DNA of 37,156 nt from contig JASKKX010000012.1 in NCBI GenBank assembly GCA_030153935.1, positions 1 through 37,156 on the forward strand. The letters run 5' to 3'. Below are positions 8,882 through 18,736 of this stretch, piece after piece; the first letter of the stretch is position 1; every line of letters starts with the position of its first letter. The stretch is from Verrucomicrobiota bacterium. Its GTDB lineage: Bacteria; Verrucomicrobiota; Kiritimatiellia; Kiritimatiellales; Tichowtungiaceae. The position numbers and the translations under genes were made by a program. The notes below the pieces were generated by a model, which searched no databases, was not told where the DNA came from, and worked only from the letters and a program-made list of their open reading frames with translations.

Positions 8882-10103
8882 GTTTGCCTCCCCACAATCT
8901 GGACAACCATTCCCGCCAGCCGGCGCGAACCTGCGGTTCTTCTTTCAACTGGCCGGCGGCATAGCGGACACAGCCAATCACTGCAGCAAACCGGCCGCCT
9001 TCCTGTTTGGTGGAAAGACCGATGCAATTGTGAATGCACCCTATGTGGGCCGGTGCGTTAAATACCTGCTGAGCCAGATCCGCAACTCCTTCCAATGCCG
9101 AGCCGCCGCCGGTAAGAATAATTCCTCCACTCAGCACTCCGGAAAGTCCGTTCTGTTCAATCCGGTCGGCAATCAACCGGAACGTCTCTTCCATACGGGC
9201 ATGAATGATGGTGTGTAATGTGGCGGTGCGCACAACACGGCCACTGAAACCGCCTTCGGCCGGAATAGATATATTCTGATCTCTTTTCAGGCGATTGATC
9301 ACGGCACTGCCTGATTCCTTTTTCAGCGCCTCGGCCTGCCGGCGATTGAGACTGAGCCCGCTGCAGATATCCGCAGTGACATGATCCCCGCCAACCGCAA
9401 TGGAACCTGAAAGTTTAATGAGGCCGGCATTGCACACGAGATAATCGGTCGTCCCGCCGCCGAGATCAATCACCACCGCACCTGATCGTTTCTGCTCCGG
9501 GCTCAATACCGCCAAAGCGGAACAGAACCCGCCAAACGCTGCATCCGCACAAACAACCGGAACGCTTTCTGTAAGTTTTTTCAGATTTTCAACCACCGCC
9601 CGCTGACCATGAATGAGCACCATGCCGACACGGAGTTCATGGGCCAGCATTCCCTCCGGATTAACAATTCCGCTGCGTCCATCCACTTCAAAGGTCTGCT
9701 GCAGAGTATGCAGCCGTATGCGATCTTCAGGGACCGGGATTTTCCGAGCCACTTCCAGCGCGTGCTCAATATCATCCCGCGTAATCTCGCCGCCCGGCTC
9801 GTCGTACTCGTTAAGCACCGGAATTCCGCCTGCAAAAAGCAGGCTTTCCGCCCGTCCGCCGGAGGCCGCAAGATAAATACTCTCGCCGATCGATTTGTTG
9901 GAGCTGCTCTCCGCGGTCTCCATCGCCCGGCGCACTGAATCAAGGGCGAGCTCAAAGTCGACAATTTCGCCCTTGCGGACTCCGCGTGAATCGCACTCAC
10001 CGATGCCTGCAACCATCAGGCCTCCGTCTTCACGAACTTCAGCCATCAAAACTTTGACGGTTGTCGTACCGATTTCAAGCGCTGTAATAAGAGGAGCAGC
10101 CAT
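8874..10103 (-). CDS. ftsA: Cell division protein FtsA
   Basis: Actin-fold motifs 'ALEIGTTTVKVLMAEV', 'VVIDLGGGTTDYLV', 'ILTGGGSALEGV'; C-terminal amphipathic 'WREWLSRLWGGKRD'. Confidence 0.95.
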   Translation of the reverse strand: MAAPLITALEIGTTTVKVLMAEVREDGGLMVAGIGECDSRGVRKGEIVDFELALDSVRRAMETAESSSNKSIGESIYLAASGGRAESLLFAGGIPVLNEYDEPGGEITRDDIEHALEVARKIPVPEDRIRLHTLQQTFEVDGRSGIVNPEGMLAHELRVGMVLIHGQRAVVENLKKLTESVPVVCADAAFGGFCSALAVLSPEQKRSGAVVIDLGGGTTDYLVCNAGLIKLSGSIAVGGDHVTADICSGLSLNRRQAEALKKESGSAVINRLKRDQNISIPAEGGFSGRVVRTATLHTIIHARMEETFRLIADRIEQNGLSGVLSGGIILTGGGSALEGVADLAQQVFNAPAHIGCIHNCIGLSTKQEGGRFAAVIGCVRYAAGQLKEEPQVRAGWREWLSRLWGGKRD

Positions 10104-10113
10104 GCGGGTATTC

Positions 10114-10938
10114 TCAATAATAGGTTACCGGCACATTACGTCCGTCCGGCGTTAAGTCGATGGTTTTCACGCGATGCCCCTGTTCTTTTGCGAGTTGCAG
10201 CACGCGGACCAGCCGGATCAGTTTTTCCCGCGCGGAATGCTGCGGAAAACGAACCGTTGTCTCGCCGTTGACGGTCGCCGTGACAAAGTCGGGATAGCGG
10301 ACGTCAAAGCCGGAAAACGAGACCTGCGATCCGAGTCCGAGCTGGTCAACAGAGGCCAGAAGCTCCAAACACTGACTGACACCGGGCTTCTCAATCCGAT
10401 CGCCGGGTTTTAATTGGTCAAGCTTCAGGCCTTCAATGATCGGTAACGATTGTCCGCTGCGCGTTACAGGCAGCACAACCCCGTGACGGTCCACCAGAAA
10501 CGGACGGCTGCGGGAATTCCAGCGGATCTGTGCCACCGCCACCCGTTCTCTCACATTGATCACCAGTGTGTTGGGCAACTTGCGCTGAATACCGATTGAT
10601 TCAATCAAAGGAACTTGTTTAAGTTTTCCTCGCAAATCATCCGGGCTGATGCTGAAGAGATTCTCGCCGATTTGAATTCCCGTATATTCGCGCAACTGAG
10701 AGGGGGAAAGACGCCCGTCAGAGGAAATCTTCAGCTGTCTCAGCTCGAAATAAGGATTGCGGGAGAAAAAGAACGAACCGGTGTACGCAAGGCCCTTATA
10801 GATACCGAAAAGAATCGGGAGGGCAACCGCAACAAACAAAACAACAATCAGACTTCTCCGAATCGCAACTTTTTTAGAGGACCTGTTCTTGGAATAATGG
10901 ATTTTCCCCCGAGATTTTTTCCGTCTTTTTGCAACCAT
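10114..10938 (-). CDS. ftsQ: Cell division protein FtsQ (POTRA domain)
   Basis: Basic N-terminus, single TM, 'LKQVPLIESIGIQRKLPNTLVINVRERVAVAQIRW' POTRA/FtsQ signature; position between ddl and ftsA. Confidence 0.9.
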   Translation of the reverse strand: MVAKRRKKSRGKIHYSKNRSSKKVAIRRSLIVVLFVAVALPILFGIYKGLAYTGSFFFSRNPYFELRQLKISSDGRLSPSQLREYTGIQIGENLFSISPDDLRGKLKQVPLIESIGIQRKLPNTLVINVRERVAVAQIRWNSRSRPFLVDRHGVVLPVTRSGQSLPIIEGLKLDQLKPGDRIEKPGVSQCLELLASVDQLGLGSQVSFSGFDVRYPDFVTATVNGETTVRFPQHSAREKLIRLVRVLQLAKEQGHRVKTIDLTPDGRNVPVTYY

Positions 10939-10969
10939 ACCCTCTACTCCGTCGCTGTGCGTTCAGGGT

Positions 10970-11860
10970 TTATAGCGAAGCGGTCTGCATGATTCGATCA
11001 CAAAGCACAGAAAACCCGATTCCAGCAGCGGCGGCGGCCTTGGGAAGCAGGCTGTGCGAGGTGAATCCGGGGATGGTGTTCAGTTCAAGTACAAAAAGCT
11101 TCCCGTCCGGCGTCATACGGAAATCGACCCGCCCGAAGCCGCGCGCGCCGAGCACTTCAAAGGTTTTCAGAGCCATAGCCTGCATCCGGGCGGTGGAGTC
11201 GGCATCAAGTTCCGCCGGAACGTCATAACGGGTGGTATCCACTTTGTATTTGGCGGTGTAGTCATACCATCCGCCCTCCGTAACAATCTCGACAACCGGA
11301 AGCCCCTCGCCATCGACGACGCCGACAGTGAACTCGCGTCCCGGAATAAAACGCTGCACAAGAATTTCGTCGTCATACCGCCACGCATCTGCCAGTGCCG
11401 GCGGCCATTCCGATTCGTCGAAAACCAGCGAACAGCCGACGCTTGAGCCCTGTCGAGGAGGTTTTACTGCGACCGGGAGTTTCAACGACGGTTTTTCTCC
11501 GCGGCGAAGCACTTCGCTCTCCGGAACCGGCACACCTGCCTCCCGCAGACATTGTTCCGTCAGAATCTTATCGAATGCGGTCCGGCTCGCCTCCACACCG
11601 GCACCGATATAGGGGACTCCCAGTTCTGTCAGCCGCGCCTGTGCTCCGCCATCTTCCCCAAATGTACCGTGCAGGGCGATAAAGACCCCGTCAGTCCCTT
11701 TGGGAACCGTGAAATCTGGTGCAAGAACATCGACTTCTGTGGCCTCATAACCGGCTTCACGCAAGCCGGCGGCAATCGCGGCACCGGATTCAAGAGAAAC
11801 CTCGCGCTCTGCCGAAAAACCGCCTTTTAGAACCGCCACCTTCCTGAAAATCTTATGCAT
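10970..11860 (-). CDS. ddl: D-alanine--D-alanine ligase
   Basis: 'VAVLKGGFSAEREVSLESG', 'ALHGTFGEDG', 'VKPPRQGSSVG', 'FVLELNTIPGFTSHSLLPKAA'. Confidence 0.96.
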   Translation of the reverse strand: MHKIFRKVAVLKGGFSAEREVSLESGAAIAAGLREAGYEATEVDVLAPDFTVPKGTDGVFIALHGTFGEDGGAQARLTELGVPYIGAGVEASRTAFDKILTEQCLREAGVPVPESEVLRRGEKPSLKLPVAVKPPRQGSSVGCSLVFDESEWPPALADAWRYDDEILVQRFIPGREFTVGVVDGEGLPVVEIVTEGGWYDYTAKYKVDTTRYDVPAELDADSTARMQAMALKTFEVLGARGFGRVDFRMTPDGKLFVLELNTIPGFTSHSLLPKAAAAAGIGFSVLCDRIMQTASL

Positions 11861-11869
11861 GTCGCAATC

Positions 11870-12607
11870 TTACCGGACGGTAAAATCACACACAATCGGC
11901 AAGTGATCTGAAAACTGCACGTTCAGCACCTGGCACTGATCCACCTCAATTTCGGGACTGTGCAGAATAAAATCGAGGTGCCGTTTCGGTTTCCAGCTCG
12001 GGAATGTCGGCATATTGGGAATCTGGGCATTCTTCAAGCCGGTTGCGGCCAGAAAAAGGCGGGTCTCCTGTTCGCCCCACAGTGCGTTGAAATCACCGGC
12101 GACAATGTGAGGTTTCTTTACATTCTGGAGCAGATCATACATATCCCCAAGCTGGCGATGACGCAGACGCGAACCCAGTGCTAAATGGATCAGAAAGAAG
12201 GTCACATCCTCCATTTCCAGTTCAATCACCAACCGTTTCATTCCACGGTCAAAATAGTGAAATGTCTCCTTGTGCCCGCTGTCCCGCACCACAAAGGCGT
12301 TGCCCTGCCGGTTGAAAATCGGAAACCGGTTCGTCAGCGAATTCTCGGCATATTTTGAGCGATACACATGGTACTGTCCCAGCCGTTCAGCCAGCGTCTG
12401 CGCCTGGTTGATTTTCTTCGTGCGGTACGACCCCGCATCCACCTCAATCAGTCCTGCCACATCCGGGTTCAGACTATGAAGAAACTGCGCGATCCGTTCG
12501 AAATTTTTACCGGTATAGCGCAAATACCCGCGAAGCGGAAAATGAATCTTTCCCCCGCCCGTCCCGTATCGAATATTGTACAAAACAAATCTCATCGTCT
12601 GGCCCAT
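11870..12607 (-). CDS. Endonuclease/exonuclease/phosphatase (EEP) family hydrolase
   Basis: 'LYNIRYG', 'LIEVDAGS', 'LIHLALGSRLRHRQ', 'IVAGDFNAL', 'HLDFILHS', 'SDHLPIVCDF' EEP motifs; overlaps murC 3' end. Confidence 0.88.
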   Translation of the reverse strand: MGQTMRFVLYNIRYGTGGGKIHFPLRGYLRYTGKNFERIAQFLHSLNPDVAGLIEVDAGSYRTKKINQAQTLAERLGQYHVYRSKYAENSLTNRFPIFNRQGNAFVVRDSGHKETFHYFDRGMKRLVIELEMEDVTFFLIHLALGSRLRHRQLGDMYDLLQNVKKPHIVAGDFNALWGEQETRLFLAATGLKNAQIPNMPTFPSWKPKRHLDFILHSPEIEVDQCQVLNVQFSDHLPIVCDFTVR

Positions 12608-13842
12608 TCTGAAATTTTTTCAATATCACCCGCACCGATAATCAGTAACACATCGCCGGCGCGCAGTTCACTCTGAATATTCTGCCATGCTTTTTCCAAG
12701 GTCTGGAAAATTTTTATCCGGTTTTCCCAATCCTTGGAAAATGCGCGGAGAAGGTCGTCGCTGCCTCCGCCTGCAAGCGGCTTTTCCGATGCCGCATAGA
12801 CGGGGACGAGCCACAGTTTCTCCAACCCTTCAAAAGCCGGCGGGAAGTCGTTCAGCAGGGCTTTTGTACGCGTATAGCGATGCGGTTGGAAAACCCCGAT
12901 AAGACGCCTGGGTTTCAGCGCTTCAAGCGCGGTCTGAATCAGTGCCCGGATTTCTGTCGGATGATGCGCGTAGTCGGAAACCACTGTATAATCACCGTCA
13001 TAAACCTTCTCGAACCGCCTCCGCACCGGCTGAATTTCTTTTAATGCCTGGATAAGTTCGTCCTCACTCTTCCAATGTCTGCAGACTTCCAGAGCTGCGG
13101 AGGCATTTAACTGATTGTGCCGGCCCGGCAAGGAAACGCTGAGGGGCGCAAAGCGGTACGGTGCGGCTTTTGGATTTTTTTTGCAGAGCCGGGCGGCGGA
13201 CGGATCTTCAGCGCAGTAGACGACGGTCCGCTTTGTATTATGGATGAATTTTCGAAAACACATCTCGAAGGTTTCCACGTCGGCATGATGCTCCATGTGG
13301 TCATATTCGATATTTGTGATGACAGAGATGTCAGGATGATAGTTGGCGACGGTTCCGTCGCTTTCGTCGGCCTCAACCACCATAATTTCCCCGGTGCAGG
13401 CGACGCCGTCAAAACCGGGCACTTCTCCGCCGATGCAGTATCCGCAGCCGAGAATCTGCGCAATCATCGAAGTGGTTGTGGTTTTGCCGTGTGTGCCGCT
13501 CACCGCGATCGTAAAGCAGTCGCGCAGCAGCTCAGGAAGAACTTCTCCGCGAAGGCTGACCGGCACAGCAGCGTTTACCATTTCGGGATGATCATTCGGA
13601 ACAGCGGCTGTCCGAATGATCCATTCAATGCCGTTCAAATGCGCCGGATTGTGTCCTGTAAAAACAGAAATTCCTTTCTTCCTCAGCCAGGCGGTCTGAC
13701 GACTTTCCTGTTCGTCGCATCCACTGACGTTGTGGCCGTGTTCCTTCAGCAAAAACGCAAGCCCCGCCATACCGATTCCGCCGATCCCGATCATGTGAAT
13801 CCGTCGCGGCTTCGAAAGAAGAGTTTTTATTTCCACGCACAT
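12592..13842 (-). CDS. murC: UDP-N-acetylmuramate--L-alanine ligase (short form, 416 aa)
   Basis: 'HMIGIGGIGMAGLA', 'VSGTHGKTTTTSMIA', 'VVEADESDGT', 'SDYAHHPTEI', 'FQPHRYTRTKAL'. Confidence 0.95.
   Translation of the reverse strand: MCVEIKTLLSKPRRIHMIGIGGIGMAGLAFLLKEHGHNVSGCDEQESRQTAWLRKKGISVFTGHNPAHLNGIEWIIRTAAVPNDHPEMVNAAVPVSLRGEVLPELLRDCFTIAVSGTHGKTTTTSMIAQILGCGYCIGGEVPGFDGVACTGEIMVVEADESDGTVANYHPDISVITNIEYDHMEHHADVETFEMCFRKFIHNTKRTVVYCAEDPSAARLCKKNPKAAPYRFAPLSVSLPGRHNQLNASAALEVCRHWKSEDELIQALKEIQPVRRRFEKVYDGDYTVVSDYAHHPTEIRALIQTALEALKPRRLIGVFQPHRYTRTKALLNDFPPAFEGLEKLWLVPVYAASEKPLAGGGSDDLLRAFSKDWENRIKIFQTLEKAWQNIQSELRAGDVLLIIGAGDIEKISEWARR
12693..12709. repeat. Dispersed palindrome TTTCCA-N5-TGGAAA (perfect)
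   Basis: tttccaaggtctggaaa, inside murC. Confidence 0.9.
12724..12740. repeat. Dispersed palindrome, one mismatch
   Basis: ttcccaatccttggaaa, inside murC, 31 bp from the previous copy. Confidence 0.8.
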
Positions 13843-14897
13843 TGCTCCACCAGTTCCGCCAGTTTTCCCGCTGCGTTAAGAGAGAGATTCCGGGAGGCAT
13901 GTCTGCGCATTTTTTCCAGACGTTCGGAATTCTCAATTTGTGCGGTGAGATAATCTTTAAGCCATTCGTCTGTCATATCGGCCTGCTGGATTACATCGGC
14001 CGCCCCGCGTTTTTCAAGCGCACGGGCATTGGCGGTCTGGTGATCGCCCGCTGCGTGCGGATACGGGATGAGCAGCGCAGGCACACCGAACAGGCCCAGT
14101 TCGGCGCAGGTGGAGGCGCCAGAGCGGCAAACCGCCAGCGAAGCGTTCTGATAAAGCGGAGCCATGTTCTGGACAAACGTATGCACTTCCGCGTCAACGC
14201 CGGCTTGCTGATAACGCTTACGAACGATGTCAGCATCCTGAAAGCCGGTCAAGTGCGTGACGTGTACCGCAGGGTCTCTGAGAGAACAGACTGCGGTTGA
14301 AACGATCTCGTTGATCGCGTGCGCGCCGCCGCTGCCTCCCATCACAAGAAGACGAAATCCCGGTTTCTGCCGTCCGATTCCCGGTTTCCGGAGTTCAGGA
14401 CGCAAAGGCATTCCTGTAGGAACCAGGTTGAGCCCTTTGAGATGATAACGGGTTTCCTCAAAACAGATCGCGATGGCCCGGGCCTTTCCGGAGAGCAGGC
14501 GAACCGCTTTGCCCGGAACCGCGTTGGCTTCGTGCAGCACCACCGGAATGCCGCGCAACCGGGCGGCGAGGCACGGGCCGATGGAGGCGTAACTGCCCAT
14601 GGCAAGCACAATGTCGGGTCGGTGGCGGCGCATATTCCACCAGCAATGCACAACCGCGCCCCCCATGCGCAGCGCAGTCAGGACAGAACGAAAGGCCCCG
14701 AACTGGAAGCCTTCAGCCGGAACGGTGACAACACGCCCCTTCCATCCTTTAAGAGCGGCGTCTTCGACGCTCTTGCCGGTGAGCCAGAGAGAGACGTTGT
14801 GTCCACGTTCCATCAGTACACGCGCTGTGGCGAGTCCCGGGAAAATGTGTCCGCCTGTTCCGCCGCAGGCAACCGCAATGTTCAGTTTATCACCCAT
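13827..14897 (-). CDS. murG: UDP-GlcNAc--MurNAc-(pentapeptide) pyrophosphoryl-undecaprenol GlcNAc transferase
   Basis: 'ACGGTGGHIFPGLA', 'LVMGGSGGAHAINEIV', 'CRSGASTCAEL', 'PYPHAAGDHQTANA'. Confidence 0.96.
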   Translation of the reverse strand: MGDKLNIAVACGGTGGHIFPGLATARVLMERGHNVSLWLTGKSVEDAALKGWKGRVVTVPAEGFQFGAFRSVLTALRMGGAVVHCWWNMRRHRPDIVLAMGSYASIGPCLAARLRGIPVVLHEANAVPGKAVRLLSGKARAIAICFEETRYHLKGLNLVPTGMPLRPELRKPGIGRQKPGFRLLVMGGSGGAHAINEIVSTAVCSLRDPAVHVTHLTGFQDADIVRKRYQQAGVDAEVHTFVQNMAPLYQNASLAVCRSGASTCAELGLFGVPALLIPYPHAAGDHQTANARALEKRGAADVIQQADMTDEWLKDYLTAQIENSERLEKMRRHASRNLSLNAAGKLAELVEQCAWK

Positions 14898-16173
14898 TGA
14901 AGAGTCTGTATTTTTTTAACTCTTCCGCAAGATACAATGAACCGGTAAAACAAACGAGTCGCTTTTTACCGGTTTCGACCCAGTCGATGGCCGTCTGCGG
15001 ACTTTCGGTCGGTTCGATATCAATCCCGGCGGTTTTTCCAATGGCGGCAATTTCTTCCGCCTTCATGGCGCGGTCCCCGGGCAGCGTGAGAGCCCAGGCT
15101 TTTTCAACGGCAGGCGCAAACGTTTTGAGGATTCCCTCAATATCCTTGTCTTTCATGAAGCTGAAGAGAAAACCGTTTGCAAACTTTGGAAAGAGTTCTT
15201 CCAGAGTCTGGGAAAGCGCGCGCGCGCCGCCGAGATTGTGCGCGCCGTCATAAATAACGGGCGGTCTCATGGAAAGCATCTGGAACCGACCGGGCCACTT
15301 GACGGTCTCAAGTCCTTTTTTCATCTGCAGCCGAACCCCTTCAATATCTGAAAGGTCTTCAAGTGCGGCAACAGCGACCCCGCAGTTTTCAACCTGGAAG
15401 CTCCCGCCGAGAGGTAAACGCACGTTATGATATTGCCGTCCGCTGGCTTCGATGTTCAGGAGATGATCGGTGCGGCGGCTTTCCAGGCGTTGGAAAAATA
15501 CAGCTTCATCACTTCCAAGGATCGGAACTTTTTTCTCGGCGGCCTCTTTATAGATAACGGCTTCAGCCTCAACCGGCATCGGTCCGCAAATGACCGGCGC
15601 GCCTTTTTTGATGATGCCGGCTTTTTCCCAGGCGATTTTTTCGATTTCCGTCCCGAGGTATTCGGCATGGTCGAGGTCTATCCGGGTGATGACAGAGAGA
15701 ACGGGCTGCAGGACATTGGTGGCGTCCCAGCGGCCTCCCATACCGGTTTCAATGACGGCATAGTCGACTTTTTCGCGGCAAAAATATTCGAAGGCCATTG
15801 CGGTGGAGATTTCAAAGAAGGTGGCCGGCCGGGTGTCGAGTGTCCCGGCGGCGGCTTCGACATCGATGATCAGCTGTTCCAGTTCTGAATCGGAAATATC
15901 CTGCCCGCTGACGCGAAAACGTTCGTTGAAGCGAAAGAGGTGCGGCGAGGTGTAGAGTCCGGTTTTAAAGCCCGAAGCGCGCAGAACCGATTCCACCATG
16001 GCACAGACAGAGCCTTTTCCATTGGTTCCGGCCACATGGATACACTTTAAGGTATGGTGGGGATTCCCGAGTTTTTCGAGCAGCTTCTGCGTCACTTCGA
16101 GCCCCGGTCTGATGCCGTGAGCCGTGCGCAAAAAGAGAGAGTGAACGGCATCCTGAAGTGCAGGCATACTCAT
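14890..16173 (-). CDS. folC: Bifunctional folylpolyglutamate/dihydrofolate synthase
   Basis: '[34 protein letters not shown]', '[18 protein letters not shown]', '[12 protein letters not shown]'. Confidence 0.94.
   Translation of the reverse strand: MSMPALQDAVHSLFLRTAHGIRPGLEVTQKLLEKLGNPHHTLKCIHVAGTNGKGSVCAMVESVLRASGFKTGLYTSPHLFRFNERFRVSGQDISDSELEQLIIDVEAAAGTLDTRPATFFEISTAMAFEYFCREKVDYAVIETGMGGRWDATNVLQPVLSVITRIDLDHAEYLGTEIEKIAWEKAGIIKKGAPVICGPMPVEAEAVIYKEAAEKKVPILGSDEAVFFQRLESRRTDHLLNIEASGRQYHNVRLPLGGSFQVENCGVAVAALEDLSDIEGVRLQMKKGLETVKWPGRFQMLSMRPPVIYDGAHNLGGARALSQTLEELFPKFANGFLFSFMKDKDIEGILKTFAPAVEKAWALTLPGDRAMKAEEIAAIGKTAGIDIEPTESPQTAIDWVETGKKRLVCFTGSLYLAEELKKYRLFNG
15176..15192. repeat. 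Dispersed palindrome, one mismatch
   Basis: tttgcaaactttggaaa, inside folC. Confidence 0.7.
15480..15496. repeat. Dispersed palindrome TTTCCA-N5-TGGAAA (perfect)
   Basis: tttccaggcgttggaaa, inside folC. Confidence 0.9.
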
Positions 16174-17015
16174 TGCTCCGTCATATAGCCGAGAATCAGC
16201 GTAATGCGCTCTTTAAGCTGAGGACGCGGAACGACGGCATCAATCAGACCGTGTTTCTGAAGAAATTCCGCACGTTGAAACCCCTCGGGAAGATCCTGCT
16301 GGGTGGTTTCCTTGATAACGCGCGGTCCGGCAAAGCCGATCAGCGCGCCGGGTTCAGCAATGATCACATCGCCCAAGGTGGCGAAACTGGCCATTACACC
16401 CGCCATCGTCGGATGGGTCAGAATCGGAATATACGGCAGACCGGCGGCGGCATGGCGGGAAAGCGCGGCGCTGGTTTTTGCCATCTGCATGAGACTGAAA
16501 AGCCCTTCATACATCCGGGCGCCGCCGGATGCGCAAACCAGAATGCACGGCATTTTTTCAGCCGTGCAGCGCTCAATGAGCCGGGTGATTTTTTCACCTA
16601 CAACACTGCCCATACTGGCACCAAGGAAAGAAAAATCCATGACGCCAAGACCGATGTCCCGGCCGTTCATTTTTGCTGCACCGCAGGTGACGGCATCTTT
16701 AAATCCGGTTTTTTTCTGATTGGCTTCGAGTTTGGAAATATAGGATTCTCTGCCGGTAAAGTGGAGGGGATCGACAGAAGTCATCTCGGCATCCCACTCG
16801 ATAAAAGTGCCCTCATCGGCGAACATCTCTATGCGTTTCTGCCGGTCGAGAGTAAAATGATAATCGCACTTCGGGCAGATCTGAAGATTCTCTTCGAGCT
16901 CTTTTTTATAGATGATTTCGCCGCAACCGGGGCATTTGCCCCACAGGCCGTCCGGAACGTCCCGTTTTCTCACCTGAACCGTCGAATAATTTTTCTTACC
17001 GAATCGTAAAGCCAT
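16170..17015 (-). CDS. accD: Acetyl-CoA carboxylase carboxyltransferase subunit beta
   Basis: Zinc ribbon '[27 protein letters not shown]', '[25 protein letters not shown]', '[10 protein letters not shown]'; ATGA overlap with folC. Confidence 0.96.
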   Translation of the reverse strand: MALRFGKKNYSTVQVRKRDVPDGLWGKCPGCGEIIYKKELEENLQICPKCDYHFTLDRQKRIEMFADEGTFIEWDAEMTSVDPLHFTGRESYISKLEANQKKTGFKDAVTCGAAKMNGRDIGLGVMDFSFLGASMGSVVGEKITRLIERCTAEKMPCILVCASGGARMYEGLFSLMQMAKTSAALSRHAAAGLPYIPILTHPTMAGVMASFATLGDVIIAEPGALIGFAGPRVIKETTQQDLPEGFQRAEFLQKHGLIDAVVPRPQLKERITLILGYMTEQ

Positions 17016-17131
17016 AGGTCATCCTTGGATTGCCGGATAATTGGAACTCTTTCCGGAGTGCACAGAATCCCTCTGCCGGACAGCAACAGTAATCCGCTGC
17101 ACTCCAAACTGACTTCCATTACCTCATTGTT

Positions 17132-17830
17132 CTATCCTCTCGCGACCGTCACGACATGCACCGCCGCCGCGCCGCCTTTTTTCAGAGCCTTGGCACAGGC
17201 ATTGACAGTAGCCCCGGTGGTCATCACATCATCTATCAGTAGTATTCTCCGTCCTGACAAACAAGATAAGAGTCCGATCCGAAAAGCACCATACACGTTA
17301 GCCATACGCTGGGGAGCTGTCAAACCTGTTTGGGTGACGGTTGAACGGATCCGGCGGAGGAATCCTGCCCGGAACGGTATGTGCATGCGCCGCGCCAGCG
17401 CCGCTCCCAGTGCTCCGGACTGGTTGAAACCCCGTTCGCGATATCGCACCGGATAAAGCGGTACGGCCGTAACCGCATCAAACGAACAATCCGGAAATTC
17501 AGCCTGCACACAGGCCAGCAATAAGGCGGACAAGTCCTGAACCAGCCAGAGAGCCCCTTTATATTTCAGATCACGAAGTGCTTCCGCCACAGCCCCCTCA
17601 TAACGCACCGCGGAGCGGGCATAATCAAAATCCGGCGGTTCCCGGGTGCAGGAAAAACAGGTGTAATTATGCTGAATATCTCCGGCGACCGGATCTCCGC
17701 AGACAGCACAAAACGGCGGTTCGATTTTAGGGGTGTCGCACAGACAATCCCAGCAGATGTACCGCAGAGGATCGGGCACAACCTGCGAACCGCAATGGAT
17801 ACAAGTCCTAGGATATATCAGATCCAGCAT
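17132..17830 (-). CDS. comF: ComF-family phosphoribosyltransferase-like competence protein
   Basis: 'CIHCGSQ', 'ALRDLKYKGALW', 'VPLYPVRYRERGFNQSGALG', 'ILLIDDVMTTGATVNACAKAL'. Confidence 0.93.
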   Translation of the reverse strand: MLDLIYPRTCIHCGSQVVPDPLRYICWDCLCDTPKIEPPFCAVCGDPVAGDIQHNYTCFSCTREPPDFDYARSAVRYEGAVAEALRDLKYKGALWLVQDLSALLLACVQAEFPDCSFDAVTAVPLYPVRYRERGFNQSGALGAALARRMHIPFRAGFLRRIRSTVTQTGLTAPQRMANVYGAFRIGLLSCLSGRRILLIDDVMTTGATVNACAKALKKGGAAAVHVVTVARG

Positions 17831-17894
17831 GAAATGGAGTATGATCTATCAAATTCCAGAGGTAAACGTGTTAAAATATTTTTTTCGGGTTATG

Positions 17895-17923
17895 TTGACT
17901 GCCTGCAAAACAGGAGTTATTAC
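17895..17923 (+). promoter_or_regulatory. Putative sigma70-type promoter for the 17967 gene
   Basis: TTGACT - 17 nt - TATTAC; the spacer contains the dyad CCTG-N5-CAGG. Confidence 0.5.
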
Positions 17924-17966
17924 GTTCGTCAGGCAGCAGCTGGCAGCTGGATTACAGTGAGAACTC

Positions 17967-18560
17967 ATGATGAAAAACTTTATGATACTTTCTGCGGCAA
18001 TGCTCCTTGGGGCAGCAGTCGCTGCGGATGACAGAGCGCAGGTCCTGAAATTCGATGAGGTGGAAATTTCAGAGCCTGGCACTCCGCTTTATCAGGATTC
18101 TGACGGAAATGACACGATTCAGATTGATGGGATAGACCTGGCATCAAGCGATGAGAAAAAATGGTTCCGCATTGCTGCAAAATATGAGACCCGCCCGAAA
18201 TGGCTGGACCGCCTGACGATTGAGTATTACGTCCTGATGCCTACACCGGAAAACACTAAAATTCTTTTTAAAGGGGTCGTCAACTACGTCGATATTCCGA
18301 AAGGCCGTGAACATCGCAGTGAAATGTACATGCATTTTAACAGCTATGCCCGCTATCATAAAAAAAGAGAGGAGGTTCAGTACGCGGTACTGGCCAGGAT
18401 TGATGATAAAATCGTTGCGATTAAGACCAATGGGACCGGTGAAGAATGGTGGACGAAGTATCCGGTACATTCCTGCGGCCTCTTAAATCGTCTCGACACC
18501 CCGTTCCGGGCGGTCAATGCCGAGCAATATGAAGCTCAGGATGTCTGCACAGGTAGTTAA
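17967..18560 (+). CDS. Secreted Amuc_1102-like (pilus-associated-like) protein
   Basis: Signal peptide 'MMKNFMILSAAMLLGAAVAA'; 'LDRLTIEYYVLMP...FKGVVNYVDIPKGREHRSEMYM...GEEWWTKYP...LLNRLDTPFRAVNAEQYEA' resembles the Amuc_1102 family pattern as recalled. Confidence 0.6.
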   Translation: MMKNFMILSAAMLLGAAVAADDRAQVLKFDEVEISEPGTPLYQDSDGNDTIQIDGIDLASSDEKKWFRIAAKYETRPKWLDRLTIEYYVLMPTPENTKILFKGVVNYVDIPKGREHRSEMYMHFNSYARYHKKREEVQYAVLARIDDKIVAIKTNGTGEEWWTKYPVHSCGLLNRLDTPFRAVNAEQYEAQDVCTGS

Positions 18561-18707
18561 TGACTGAAAATAAAGAGTGCCGCCGGCCAAAGTCTTTAAT
18601 CTCTGTATCTGAACCGTCCGCCGGCAGCCGGGGCGTTTAAAATTAGGAACTGCGGCCTGTTTAAAAATTATGAAGCGTTTTTTTTGGTATTTTGTTATGA
18701 TTCGCTT

Positions 18708-18736
18708 TTGACAAGGACACTCGGGTCCTCTACTTT
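18708..18736 (+). promoter_or_regulatory. Sigma70-type promoter of tRNA-Lys
   Basis: TTGACA - 17 nt - TACTTT, 21 bp upstream of the tRNA 5' end. Confidence 0.7.
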
